In this document: positions 1 through 5,185 of the stretch, piece by piece
Layout: every line of letters begins with the position of its first letter
How positions within the stretch are numbered: the stretch's first letter is position 1
NCBI GenBank assembly: GCA_029239545.1
Contig: JARBUQ010000359.1
Span: 1 to 5,439 of the forward strand
Length of the DNA stretch: 5,439 nucleotides
Direction of reading: 5' to 3'
Origin: Paenibacillus sp.
Lineage (GTDB): Bacteria > Bacillota > Bacilli > Paenibacillales > NBRC-103111
Notes under the pieces: model-generated
Seen by the model: the letters and a program-made list of their open reading frames with translations, nothing else
Database searches by the model: none
What the model was told of the DNA's origin: nothing
Position numbers and translations under genes: made by a program

Positions 1-157
1 GCGTGCTGGTACAAGCTGGTGGCAGGCGTTGACGATCGAGGAGCATGTTCAACATTACATAGATCAGTCTATGGAGCGCAAGGAAGCTATGAAACGGGCC
101 GCAGGAGACCGGGGTGTGTCCAAAAGAGAGATTTATAACGAGCTGCTGAAAGAGTAG
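1..157 (+). CDS. rsmI: RsmI, 16S rRNA (cytidine-1402-2'-O)-methyltransferase, 3' end only
   Basis: Only the last 51 codons are in the window (frame starting at base 2, stop TAG at 155-157). The translated tail contains HVQHYIDQSMERKEAMKRAA followed by DRGVSKREIYNELLKE. This is the typical C-terminus of RsmI (YabC in B. subtilis): a short helical domain with a G-M/M-x-R-K-E-A-M-K run and a D-R-G-V-S-K-R-x-I-Y motif. The methyltransferase catalytic domain lies outside the window. Family knowledge: RsmI uses S-adenosylmethionine to 2'-O-methylate C1402 in the ribosomal P site, working with RsmH. In B. subtilis rsmI is immediately followed by divergently oriented abrB, as here, which supports the call. 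A hairpin with a T run at 265-313 probably ends its transcript. Confidence is high despite the truncation, because both the motif and the gene order fit. Confidence 0.9.
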   Translation, partial: RAGTSWWQALTIEEHVQHYIDQSMERKEAMKRAAGDRGVSKREIYNELLKE

Positions 158-197
158 CCGATGATTCAGGACATTGTTTCCATTCCAAAATAGGCAT

Positions 198-247
198 AAA
201 AAAGTATCCCTAATCATAGCAGCATGGGCTGTAATGAATTAGGGATA
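198..247 (-). terminator. Rho-independent terminator of abrB
   Basis: A perfect 10-bp inverted repeat (205-214 with 238-247) encloses a 23-nt loop that contains a further 4-bp stem (220-223 with 228-231). Read on the minus strand the hairpin is followed by C and then six T (203-198), as expected for intrinsic termination. It lies about 77 nt beyond the abrB stop. On the plus strand no T run follows, so it should act mainly on abrB. Confidence 0.7.
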
Positions 248-264
248 TAGAGGAGATATATAAA

Positions 265-313
265 AGGTTAGAATTAACAATTTCGTTATATTCGTATTAT
301 AACCTATTTTTTT
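265..313 (+). terminator. Probable terminator of the rsmI transcript
   Basis: A 6-bp stem (265-270 with 300-305) continues, after one mismatch, as 3 more pairs (272-274 with 296-298). It is followed on the plus strand by A and then seven T (307-313). The stem is AT-rich and the loop is long, so it would be a modest terminator. It is 107 nt past the rsmI stop and the only candidate before abrB. On the minus strand the T run is only three bases, so it should matter less for abrB. Confidence 0.5.
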
Positions 314-324
314 GATTTTGTCTT

Positions 325-588
325 TTAATTTGTCATAGATTTATAAATTTCTGATAGCTCAGCTAAACATTCCTTGCTGATCATCTTACCTTTGAAGTAA
401 ACGAGGTTGTCTGCGTTCCCAGTGAAGATACAGGCAGGCTCATATTTCTTAAGCATGATGCGCTCGCCATCAACATAGATTTCCAAAGCGTCCTTCTCTC
501 CGATTCCTAATGTGCGACGAAGCTCAATTGGAATTACCACCCGGCCTAGCTCATCTACTTTTCTTACAATCCCTGTGGATTTCATCAT
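325..588 (-). CDS. abrB: AbrB, transition-state regulator (AbrB/SpoVT DNA-binding family)
   Basis: The protein is 87 aa from the chosen start. Residues 2-49 form the swapped-hairpin AbrB DNA-binding domain and are nearly identical to what I recall of B. subtilis AbrB: MKSTGIVRKVDELGRVVIPI, then ELRRTLGIGEKDALEIYVDG. Arginines 9, 16, 24 and 25 match the DNA-contacting arginines known there (R8, R15, R23, R24). The C-terminal half differs and resembles the zinc-ribbon-like tail of other Bacillota homologues, but with one cysteine of each pair replaced (C53-x-x-T56 and S71-x-x-C74). Start choice: the frame is open to 621, but ATG at 588 has GGAGGAGG 8 nt upstream and gives the family's usual N-terminus, and the longer version would translate the Spo0A-type boxes. 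Family role: a multimeric repressor and activator of many stationary-phase genes (biofilm, competence, antibiotics), repressing its own gene and being repressed by Spo0A. Confidence 0.93.
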   Translation of the reverse strand: MMKSTGIVRKVDELGRVVIPIELRRTLGIGEKDALEIYVDGERIMLKKYEPACIFTGNADNLVYFKGKMISKECLAELSEIYKSMTN

Positions 589-596
589 ATCTATTT

Positions 597-604
597 CCTC
601 CTCC
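597..604 (-). promoter_or_regulatory. abrB ribosome binding site, decides the start
   Basis: GGAGGAGG on the minus strand lies 8 nt before ATG at 588. The in-frame ATGs further upstream (codons at 621, 618 and 606) have no comparable site and lie on or next to the Spo0A-type boxes, so this site fixes translation at 588. Confidence 0.85.
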
Positions 605-610
605 ATTGGT

Positions 611-627
611 TTCGCCATCATTCGACA
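611..627 (-). promoter_or_regulatory. Tandem Spo0A boxes in the abrB leader
   Basis: On the minus strand TGTCGAA (627-621) and TGGCGAA (617-611) sit 3 bp apart, a 10-bp period. Both match the 0A-box consensus TGNCGAA. B. subtilis abrB carries the same arrangement, TGTCGAA then TGACGAA with a 3-bp gap, just downstream of its transcription start, where phosphorylated Spo0A blocks transcription. Here the first box begins about 10 nt after the predicted start near 636. I infer the same repression. Confidence 0.82.
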
Positions 628-642
628 TTGTTCTCACTATTT

Positions 643-671
643 ATGATACCAACCATTCCCATAATAGTCAA
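643..671 (-). promoter_or_regulatory. Sigma-A type promoter of abrB
   Basis: On the minus strand TTGACT (671-666) and TATCAT (648-643) are separated by exactly 17 bp. These match the sigma-A consensus at five of six positions each. The predicted start near 636 leaves a leader of about 48 nt containing the two 0A boxes and the ribosome binding site. A small imperfect dyad (671-684) lies just upstream of the -35. Confidence 0.8.
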
Positions 672-684
672 CCCTGATAGGGGT

Positions 685-875
685 GTATTTTAATATAATA
701 CAAATTTTTTGTTAGATTACTAGAAACGAAAGAATTTGGCAAACACAAGCGGTGCAAGGGACTAATTAACTATGAATTGTGGAAAAAGAACTAGCTCAAA
801 GGTTGTGACAATTAATTGAACGGAACCTATCAGAAAAACTATTACATGAAATTGGAAGAAACCAACCATAAATTA
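685..875. other. AT-rich intergenic stretch without a convincing gene
   Basis: No reading frame here looks real. The only ATG frame with any upstream purine run is a 15-codon one at 772 with a weak, distant GGG. A possible plus-strand promoter is listed separately at 805-833. Short A and T tracts (701-710, 783-787) could serve AbrB-type or other DNA-shape binding proteins, but I cannot identify a site. Confidence 0.5.
805..833 (+). promoter_or_regulatory. Possible upstream promoter for the HD gene
   Basis: GTGACA (805-810) and TATCAG (828-833) are 17 bp apart, five and four of six matches to sigma-A consensus. A start near 840 would place the 0A-type boxes at 876-935 downstream, the repressing geometry seen at abrB. 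The match is moderate and could be chance. The TATAAT at 993 competes for the role. Confidence 0.3.
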
Positions 876-935
876 TTCGACAAAAATATCGAATTTTGTC
901 GAATAAAACTGGCGGAAAATGTGTGATTTGTCGAA
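876..935 (+). promoter_or_regulatory. Cluster of Spo0A-type boxes before the HD gene
   Basis: Three exact TGTCGAA heptamers lie within 60 bp: 876-882 (minus strand), 897-903 and 929-935 (plus strand). A one-mismatch copy, TATCGAA (887-893), precedes the second with a 3-bp gap, the same 10-bp tandem spacing as at abrB. The third box is 32 bp further on, about three helical turns. Spo0A control of the downstream gene is inferred, and the sign depends on which promoter is used: activation from the TATAAT at 993, repression from 805-833. Confidence 0.6.
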
Positions 936-992
936 AGAAAGCATGAAATCGGACTGCTGAGCGGACATGCGGTTCTTTTTACTGATTTCGTA

Positions 993-1020
993 TATAATTA
1001 GGGAAGAGGGGAAAGGAGAG
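993..1020 (+). promoter_or_regulatory. -10 element and ribosome binding site of the HD gene
   Basis: A perfect TATAAT (993-998) has no good -35 at 16-18 bp upstream (the bases around 970-975 read CGGTTC) and no TG extension, which is typical of activator-dependent promoters. AAAGGAGAG at 1012-1020 lies 9 nt before ATG 1030. A start near 1005 would exclude the upstream in-frame ATG at 967 from the transcript. Confidence 0.5.
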
Positions 1021-1029
1021 AATTTCCAT

Positions 1030-2319
1030 ATGGGCGTTCCGTTGCAAGAAGAAAAAGTATTCAAGGATCCGGTTCACAAATACATCTATGTCCAAGACCA
1101 GACCATCTGGGATCTGATTGATACCCGGGAATTTCAGAGGCTCAGGAGAATTCGACAATTAGGAACCTCCTTCATGACCTTTCATGGGGCGGAGCACAGC
1201 CGATTCTCTCACTCGCTCGGTGTTTACGAAGTAGCTCGCAAAATTATTTCTCAGTTCGAACGCAATGATTATTCTGAGTGGCCAAGAGAAGAGCGGCTCT
1301 TAACCTTGTGTTCGGCATTGCTGCACGATATCGGGCATGGGCCATTCTCGCATTCGGTTGAAAAGGTGTTCGGCACAAACCACGAGGAATGGACTTGTCA
1401 ATTAGTGCTTGGGGATACAGAGGTTAATCGGGTATTGCGAGAGGCGGATCCGTCTCTACCCAAGAATGTGTCGGATGTAATTTGCAAATCGTATGGAAAA
1501 TCGATTGTTGTCAGTTTGATTTCAAGCCAGCTCGATGCGGATCGAATGGATTATCTGCTAAGAGATGCTTATTTCACAGGGGTTAATTACGGGACCTTCG
1601 ATCTGGAGAGAATTCTGCGTGTAATTCGTCCACATAAAGGGCACATTGTCGTAAAAGAAAGCGGAATGCATGCGATCGAGGATTATTTGATGGCACGCTA
1701 CCAAATGTATTGGCAGGTCTATTTTCACGCTGTCACCCGCAGCTCGGAGATTGTGCTTCGAAAAGTGTTTGAACGAGCAAAGTGGCTCCATCAGGAAGGG
1801 TACATTTTCGGATTTATGCCGACTGCTTTTGCCAGCCTGCTTAGAGGAACGTTGACTATAGAGCAATATCTTCAGCTGGATGAGTCCTATGTACAAATGA
1901 CTCTGATCCAGTGGACAAGCGAAGAAGATCGGATATTGGCAGATTTGAGCGACAGATTCCTGAATAGAAAGCTGTATAAATATGTCACGCTTGATCTCTA
2001 CCCGGACTCGTGGGAAGCGGAGCTGCGCGATTGGATGCTGCGGACGGGCATCGACCCGGATTATTATATGGAGATCGATTTTTTGTCGGACGTGCCCTAT
2101 GATGTGTATCGGGCTGGGAGTCAAGACGGGAGCCTGCCGATTATGCTCCTGGATCGTAAGGAAGAGCTGATCGAGATCTCGCGCAAGTCGGAGATTGTGA
2201 GATCGATCAGTGAAATTCATCAAGGCGATAGACGAGTTTACTATCCGGAAGACCTTCTGATGGAGCAATCGGAACGGATGCCTGAGGAATGGAAAGCCAG
2301 ATTTGGCTGGACAGGCTAA
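1030..2319 (+). CDS. ywfO: HD-domain dNTP triphosphohydrolase, YwfO / SAMHD1-like
   Basis: The 429-aa protein belongs to the YwfO (B. subtilis) / EF1143 (Enterococcus faecalis) family, bacterial relatives of SAMHD1 and dGTPase. The N-terminal EEKVFKDPVHKYIYV and EFQRLRRIRQLGTSF segments are typical. The HD metal site is complete: H61 in RFSHSLGV, H99-D100 in LLHDIGHGPFSH, and D169 in QLDADRMDYLLRD. H103, H108 and H118 correspond to further active-site histidines of SAMHD1. No membrane segment or signal peptide is seen, so it should be cytoplasmic. Expected reaction: dNTP to deoxynucleoside plus triphosphate, often allosterically controlled by dGTP. Substrate preference cannot be read here. 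Start choice: ATG 1030 has AAAGGAGAG 9 nt upstream, and the in-frame ATG at 967 lies before the likely -10. tatD follows 32 bp downstream, probably cotranscribed. The function is by family, and orthology to ywfO itself is likely rather than certain. Confidence 0.87.
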   Translation: MGVPLQEEKVFKDPVHKYIYVQDQTIWDLIDTREFQRLRRIRQLGTSFMTFHGAEHSRFSHSLGVYEVARKIISQFERNDYSEWPREERLLTLCSALLHDIGHGPFSHSVEKVFGTNHEEWTCQLVLGDTEVNRVLREADPSLPKNVSDVICKSYGKSIVVSLISSQLDADRMDYLLRDAYFTGVNYGTFDLERILRVIRPHKGHIVVKESGMHAIEDYLMARYQMYWQVYFHAVTRSSEIVLRKVFERAKWLHQEGYIFGFMPTAFASLLRGTLTIEQYLQLDESYVQMTLIQWTSEEDRILADLSDRFLNRKLYKYVTLDLYPDSWEAELRDWMLRTGIDPDYYMEIDFLSDVPYDVYRAGSQDGSLPIMLLDRKEELIEISRKSEIVRSISEIHQGDRRVYYPEDLLMEQSERMPEEWKARFGWTG

Positions 2320-2351
2320 AGAGAATAGACAGAGAGGAACCGATACAAGTT

Positions 2352-3119
2352 ATGATTATTGATACGCATACCCATATGAATGACAAGGCTTTTGATGAGG
2401 ATCGGGATGAGGCCATAGCCAGAGCGGTTGAGAATGGAGTAAGCCACATTATTAATATCGGCTTTAATCGTGAAACGATTCCCAGTTCCATTCGCTTGGC
2501 AGAGCAATACGAGTTCATCTATACAACTGTGGGCTGGCATCCGCAGGACGCCATTAACATGAAGGAAGGCGATCTCGAGTGGCTGGAGTCGCTGGTGGAC
2601 CATCCGAAGGTAGTAGCTATAGGCGAGGTTGGCCTTGATTATTATTGGGATACCTCACCCAAGGATGTGCAGGAAAAAGTTTTTCGCGAGCAGATTCAGT
2701 TAGCGAGACGGGCGAATAAACCGATTGCGATTCACAATCGTGACGCTCATCAGGATGTAGTGCGTATTCTTAAAGAGGAGTACGCGCATGAAGTGGGCGG
2801 GGTTATGCACTGTTTCTCAGGAAGCTGGGAGACAGCCAAGCAATGCCTGGATATGAACTTCTATATCTCCTTCGGGGGACCGATCACCTTCAAGAACGCA
2901 CGAGTGCCGAAGGAGGTGCTGGCGAAGGTGCCGCTCGATCGGGTGCTGATCGAGACGGACGCGCCTTACTTGACGCCGCATCCTTATCGCGGCAAGCGCA
3001 ACGAGACCGGCTACGTCCGGCTCGTCGCTGAATCGGCGGCCGAGATCGTCGGCCTGCCGTTCGAGCAGTTCGCCGCGCTCACGACGGCGAACGCCAAAAG
3101 GCTGTTCCGACTGCCGTAG
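2352..3119 (+). CDS. tatD: TatD family metal-dependent deoxyribonuclease
   Basis: The 255-aa protein has, from memory, the same length as B. subtilis TatD (YabD). It is a TIM-barrel metallohydrolase with every metal ligand in place: H6 and H8 in IIDTHTHMND, E92 in AIGEVGLDYYWD, H128 in IAIHNRD, H153 in GGVMHCFSGS, and D203 in LIETDAPYLTPHPYRGKRNE. TatD enzymes are cytoplasmic, Mg-dependent 3'-5' exonucleases acting on single-stranded DNA and RNA, linked to DNA repair and degradation. The frame is open from 2289 inside the HD gene, but ATG 2352 starts the conserved fold directly. Its ribosome site is weak: AGAGAGGA at 2331-2338 is 13 nt away, which suggests translation partly coupled to the HD gene. 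The last eight codons (AKRLFRLP) are also the left arm of the terminator, and the second half of the gene is much richer in GC than the first. Confidence 0.94.
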   Translation: MIIDTHTHMNDKAFDEDRDEAIARAVENGVSHIINIGFNRETIPSSIRLAEQYEFIYTTVGWHPQDAINMKEGDLEWLESLVDHPKVVAIGEVGLDYYWDTSPKDVQEKVFREQIQLARRANKPIAIHNRDAHQDVVRILKEEYAHEVGGVMHCFSGSWETAKQCLDMNFYISFGGPITFKNARVPKEVLAKVPLDRVLIETDAPYLTPHPYRGKRNETGYVRLVAESAAEIVGLPFEQFAALTTANAKRLFRLP

Positions 3120-3360
3120 GGCAGTCGGAACAGCCTTTTGGCTGCTCGCGCGCTTGGCGCATGCGAGCGCACGCTGCTGCGGCTACGCCGCGCGGGCGCG
3201 CCGCATGCGGTGGCGCACGCGGATAGCGGCCGCCACGGCCGCCGCTGGCAGCAGCGGCATCCACGGCGCCCACGCGGCGCTTACGACCAGCGCCACGGTC
3301 AGCAGCGCGATGACGATGAGCTGCGTGCGAAAGGCGACAGCCGCTACAGCATGGCGCTGA
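2881..3360. other. GC-rich island over the convergent tatD/ecsB ends
   Basis: By hand count GC is about 62-70% from 2881 to 3060, about 80% over 3181-3300 (24 A/T in 120 bases) and about 63% over 3301-3360. tatD around 2641-2700 is nearer 50%, and the non-coding regions are far more AT-rich. The island holds GGCGCGCC (3195-3202) and GCGGCCGC (3226-3233) palindromes. Both reading frames stay intact through it, so it is not a separate inserted gene. Confidence 0.7.
3093..3142. terminator. Bidirectional terminator shared by tatD and ecsAB
   Basis: A perfect 23-bp inverted repeat (3093-3115 with 3120-3142) has a 4-nt loop, GTAG, whose last three bases are the tatD stop codon. A GC-rich core of 16 bp is flanked by AAAA on the left and TTTT on the right, so each strand reads stem then four T. 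It lies 41 nt past the ecsB stop. The T run is short and followed by GGC, so efficiency rests on the very stable stem. Confidence 0.82.
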
Positions 3361-4388
3361 GCATCGCTTGGCAGCGGATATAGCGCGGGCATTACGGCAT
3401 AGGAATGATACTCGCGGAGCGCAGAAAGCTGGACATGGATGATCAGCGCGAAGAAGATGTACAGAATAGCGGCCATCCACCGATCCGTGCTTGTGGCGAC
3501 TAGCACTATGGAAATGACAAGCAATCTGAGGATGATGCTGGTTAGCTCCGAGCGTATCAAGGTCACAGCGTACAGATACACAAAAGAATTGCGCTTATCG
3601 AAACGAATAGGCCGGGTGGAGAAAGTGAGCCAACGGCGTCTTTTGACTACGGTGGGCAGCTCCTCTACATCGGTAAACCAACTGAAGAACAAGAAGAAAT
3701 AAGATTGATGCTTACGTTCACGAGCAAGCAATTGTGTCCAGTGAACCTTATAGGACGGAAAGAAGCGGATCAGCAGGCTTGCCCCAGCGAACAGCAGCAA
3801 GAACACAAGCCCGGCCGTTGCGAAGCTGTAACGTATCAAGAGAACGAGCACCAACGCTGTGCTGACCCAGCGCACGGCTGCAATCAGACCTCGATGACCA
3901 GGCTGCGTCAAGCTTGCTTCCTTCCAATTGCCAAGCAGGTTGGCCAGCTTCAATGCCAATGTGAAGAATAAAAGGCTCCACCAGGAGGCGGCATCCTCAC
4001 CGAAGCCGTGTCGATAGAGAGGAGTTGTCAGGGTCACAACCGCTGCGGTCAGCACGGCTTGTCCAATGAAGCTGTATCGAAACGCCGCTCGGAAATATTC
4101 CGACATCCTAGACTCTAGTGGAAGCAGGAAAACACTGTCGGCTTCCCGGAGCAGAGTGCGCACCGGACTTACGGCAATAACAGGCAATAGAAGAAGCGTT
4201 AATATCCCTGTATAGGGGAAATCGTCAGGCAGCTGCTGGAGCGAGTTCGAGTAAAAGTAAGTAAGTGCAATGCCGGCGAACATTAAAAAACTGAAAAATC
4301 CGCTCCTCCCCATATCTCTCGTGTAACGCATGACGACACCTGTATGACGCTTGTGTCTTTGCTGCCATAAAAGAGTTGGCACCTTCAT
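3183..4388 (-). CDS. ecsB: EcsB-type ABC transporter membrane subunit
   Basis: The 401-aa hydrophobic protein is close to the length I recall for B. subtilis EcsB (408 aa). Family marks include LLREADSVFLLPLESRM (residues 79-95) and FTDVEELP (239-245). Hydrophobic segments likely to cross the membrane lie near residues 30-48, 59-75, 106-125, 136-150, 169-186, 190-208, 285-300, 304-320, 352-373 and 374-388. A charged cytoplasmic-type stretch spans about 210-275. The tail is rich in Arg and Ala (RVRHRMRRARAA) and is encoded by the GC island. It starts within the ecsA stop (ATGA at 4388-4385) and has GGGGAGGG 6 nt upstream, so the two are translated together. With EcsA it forms an exporter of unsettled substrate, known in Bacillus to be needed for RasP intramembrane protease activity, protein secretion and competence. 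Whether this copy is a true orthologue is uncertain because its location differs. Confidence 0.87.
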   Translation of the reverse strand: MKVPTLLWQQRHKRHTGVVMRYTRDMGRSGFFSFLMFAGIALTYFYSNSLQQLPDDFPYTGILTLLLLPVIAVSPVRTLLREADSVFLLPLESRMSEYFRAAFRYSFIGQAVLTAAVVTLTTPLYRHGFGEDAASWWSLLFFTLALKLANLLGNWKEASLTQPGHRGLIAAVRWVSTALVLVLLIRYSFATAGLVFLLLFAGASLLIRFFPSYKVHWTQLLARERKHQSYFFLFFSWFTDVEELPTVVKRRRWLTFSTRPIRFDKRNSFVYLYAVTLIRSELTSIILRLLVISIVLVATSTDRWMAAILYIFFALIIHVQLSALREYHSYAVMPALYPLPSDAQRHAVAAVAFRTQLIVIALLTVALVVSAAWAPWMPLLPAAAVAAAIRVRHRMRRARAA

Positions 4389-5131
4389 CTGACACCCTCC
4401 CCAATCAAGGAGAAAAATATTTGTTCCAATGTCGTATTCCCGCCTATATCGGCTTGTTCCTTTAATTCCTCCAATGTTCCATATGCAATCGTTCGGCCTT
4501 TGTGAAGGACGACGAATCGATCACAGTACTTCTCAATTGTCGACAAAATATGTGAGCTGATCAGAAGTCCGGCGCCTTCTTCCTTACGCGTGACCATAAG
4601 CTCCAATAAAGAGCGCATGCTAAGCGGATCAAGGCCGAGGAACGGTTCGTCTACAATGTAGAGAGTCGGTTCGACAAGAAACGCGCACATAATCATAACT
4701 TTTTGTTTCATCCCTTTCGACAAATGCTGCGGGAAGCTATCGAGCTTGTCACTCATCTGAAATTGCGCTCCAAGTATAGTGCACCTGCGTAGGTATTCTT
4801 GCTCATCTAGGTTGTACACCATTGCGGTTAGCTTGAGATGCTCTCTTATTGTTAACTCCTCGTAAAGCTCTGGTGCTTCGGGGACATAAGCTAATTGGGA
4901 ACGAAATTGGTTATCGTCCTGCAAAGGAGCTTGTCCGCCGATACGGATGGTCCCTTGCTGAGGCTGAAGCAGTCCCAGCAAGTGTTTAATGGTTGTACTC
5001 TTGCCGGCTCCATTTAAACCGATCATTCCGATCATTTCGCCCGGGTTTACAGTAAATGACAGGTCATGCAGTATTGATTTATTTTTGAAATAACCTCCAT
5101 ATAAATTTTCCACTTCCAAGATTGGTTTCAT
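4385..5131 (-). CDS. ecsA: EcsA-type ABC transporter ATP-binding protein
   Basis: The 248-aa cytoplasmic ATPase has a complete nucleotide-binding domain: Walker A GLNGAGKST (residues 38-46), signature HLSKGMKQKVMIMCAF (136-151, a variant of LSGGQ), Walker B LYIVDEP (157-163), D-loop GLDP (166-169) and switch histidine H194 in SSH. The usual Q-loop glutamine is absent. The segment reads AYVPEAPELYEELT (81-94), as I recall for EcsA proteins generally (YIPETPVLYEELT). Together with TGGYF-like YGGYF near the N-terminus, this places it with EcsA rather than with generic drug-export ATPases. ATG 5131 has GGAGGT 6 nt upstream. It overlaps ecsB by 4 bp and powers that membrane subunit. No ecsC, the third gene of the B. 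subtilis locus, is seen downstream, as tatD lies there in the opposite direction. Confidence 0.9.
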   Translation of the reverse strand: MKPILEVENLYGGYFKNKSILHDLSFTVNPGEMIGMIGLNGAGKSTTIKHLLGLLQPQQGTIRIGGQAPLQDDNQFRSQLAYVPEAPELYEELTIREHLKLTAMVYNLDEQEYLRRCTILGAQFQMSDKLDSFPQHLSKGMKQKVMIMCAFLVEPTLYIVDEPFLGLDPLSMRSLLELMVTRKEEGAGLLISSHILSTIEKYCDRFVVLHKGRTIAYGTLEELKEQADIGGNTTLEQIFFSLIGEGVR

Positions 5132-5137
5132 GAGAGC

Positions 5138-5143
5138 ACCTCC
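5138..5143 (-). promoter_or_regulatory. ecsA ribosome binding site
   Basis: GGAGGT on the minus strand is 6 nt before ATG 5131, a strong site that supports this start. Confidence 0.8.
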
Positions 5144-5157
5144 AATATTCTGATCCT

Positions 5158-5185
5158 TTTATCCTATCATTTTCAGAAATTTCAA
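5158..5185 (-). promoter_or_regulatory. Possible promoter of ecsAB
   Basis: On the minus strand TTGAAA (5185-5180) and GATAAA (5163-5158) are 16 bp apart, five and four of six matches to sigma-A consensus. The predicted start near 5151 would give a leader of about 20 nt with the ribosome site inside it. The -10 is poor, so this is tentative. Confidence 0.4.

Noticed and set aside
589..621. Longer AbrB with an 11-residue N-terminal extension starting at 621
   Set aside because: It lacks a ribosome site, would translate through the Spo0A-type boxes, and adds residues absent from the family, while ATG 588 has an ideal GGAGGAGG.
772..819. 15-codon ORF between abrB and the HD gene
   Set aside because: It has only a weak GGG 11 nt upstream and no recognisable peptide features. 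A random short frame is the simpler view.
967..1029. Longer HD protein starting at 967
   Set aside because: The ATG has no ribosome site and lies upstream of the likely -10 at 993. The family homology begins after 1030.
1558..2268. 236-codon minus-strand frame inside the HD gene
   Set aside because: It is antisense to a conserved enzyme with all motifs intact, has no ribosome site and resembles no family.
2289..2351. Longer TatD starting at 2289 within the HD gene
   Set aside because: The extra 21 residues are the frame-shifted end of the HD gene, and the conserved TatD fold begins at 2352 with the exact family length.
3138..3480. Long open frames on both strands across the GC-rich tail of ecsB
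   Set aside because: High GC removes stop codons. The Arg/Ala-rich translations are shadows of ecsB.
1151..4722. Further exact TGTCGAA heptamers at 1151-1157, 4670-4676 and 4716-4722, and the TTGTCGACAA palindrome at 4537-4546
   Set aside because: All are inside coding sequence of conserved protein segments (for example HLSKGM in EcsA), single and without tandem spacing. They serve as a measure of chance occurrence.
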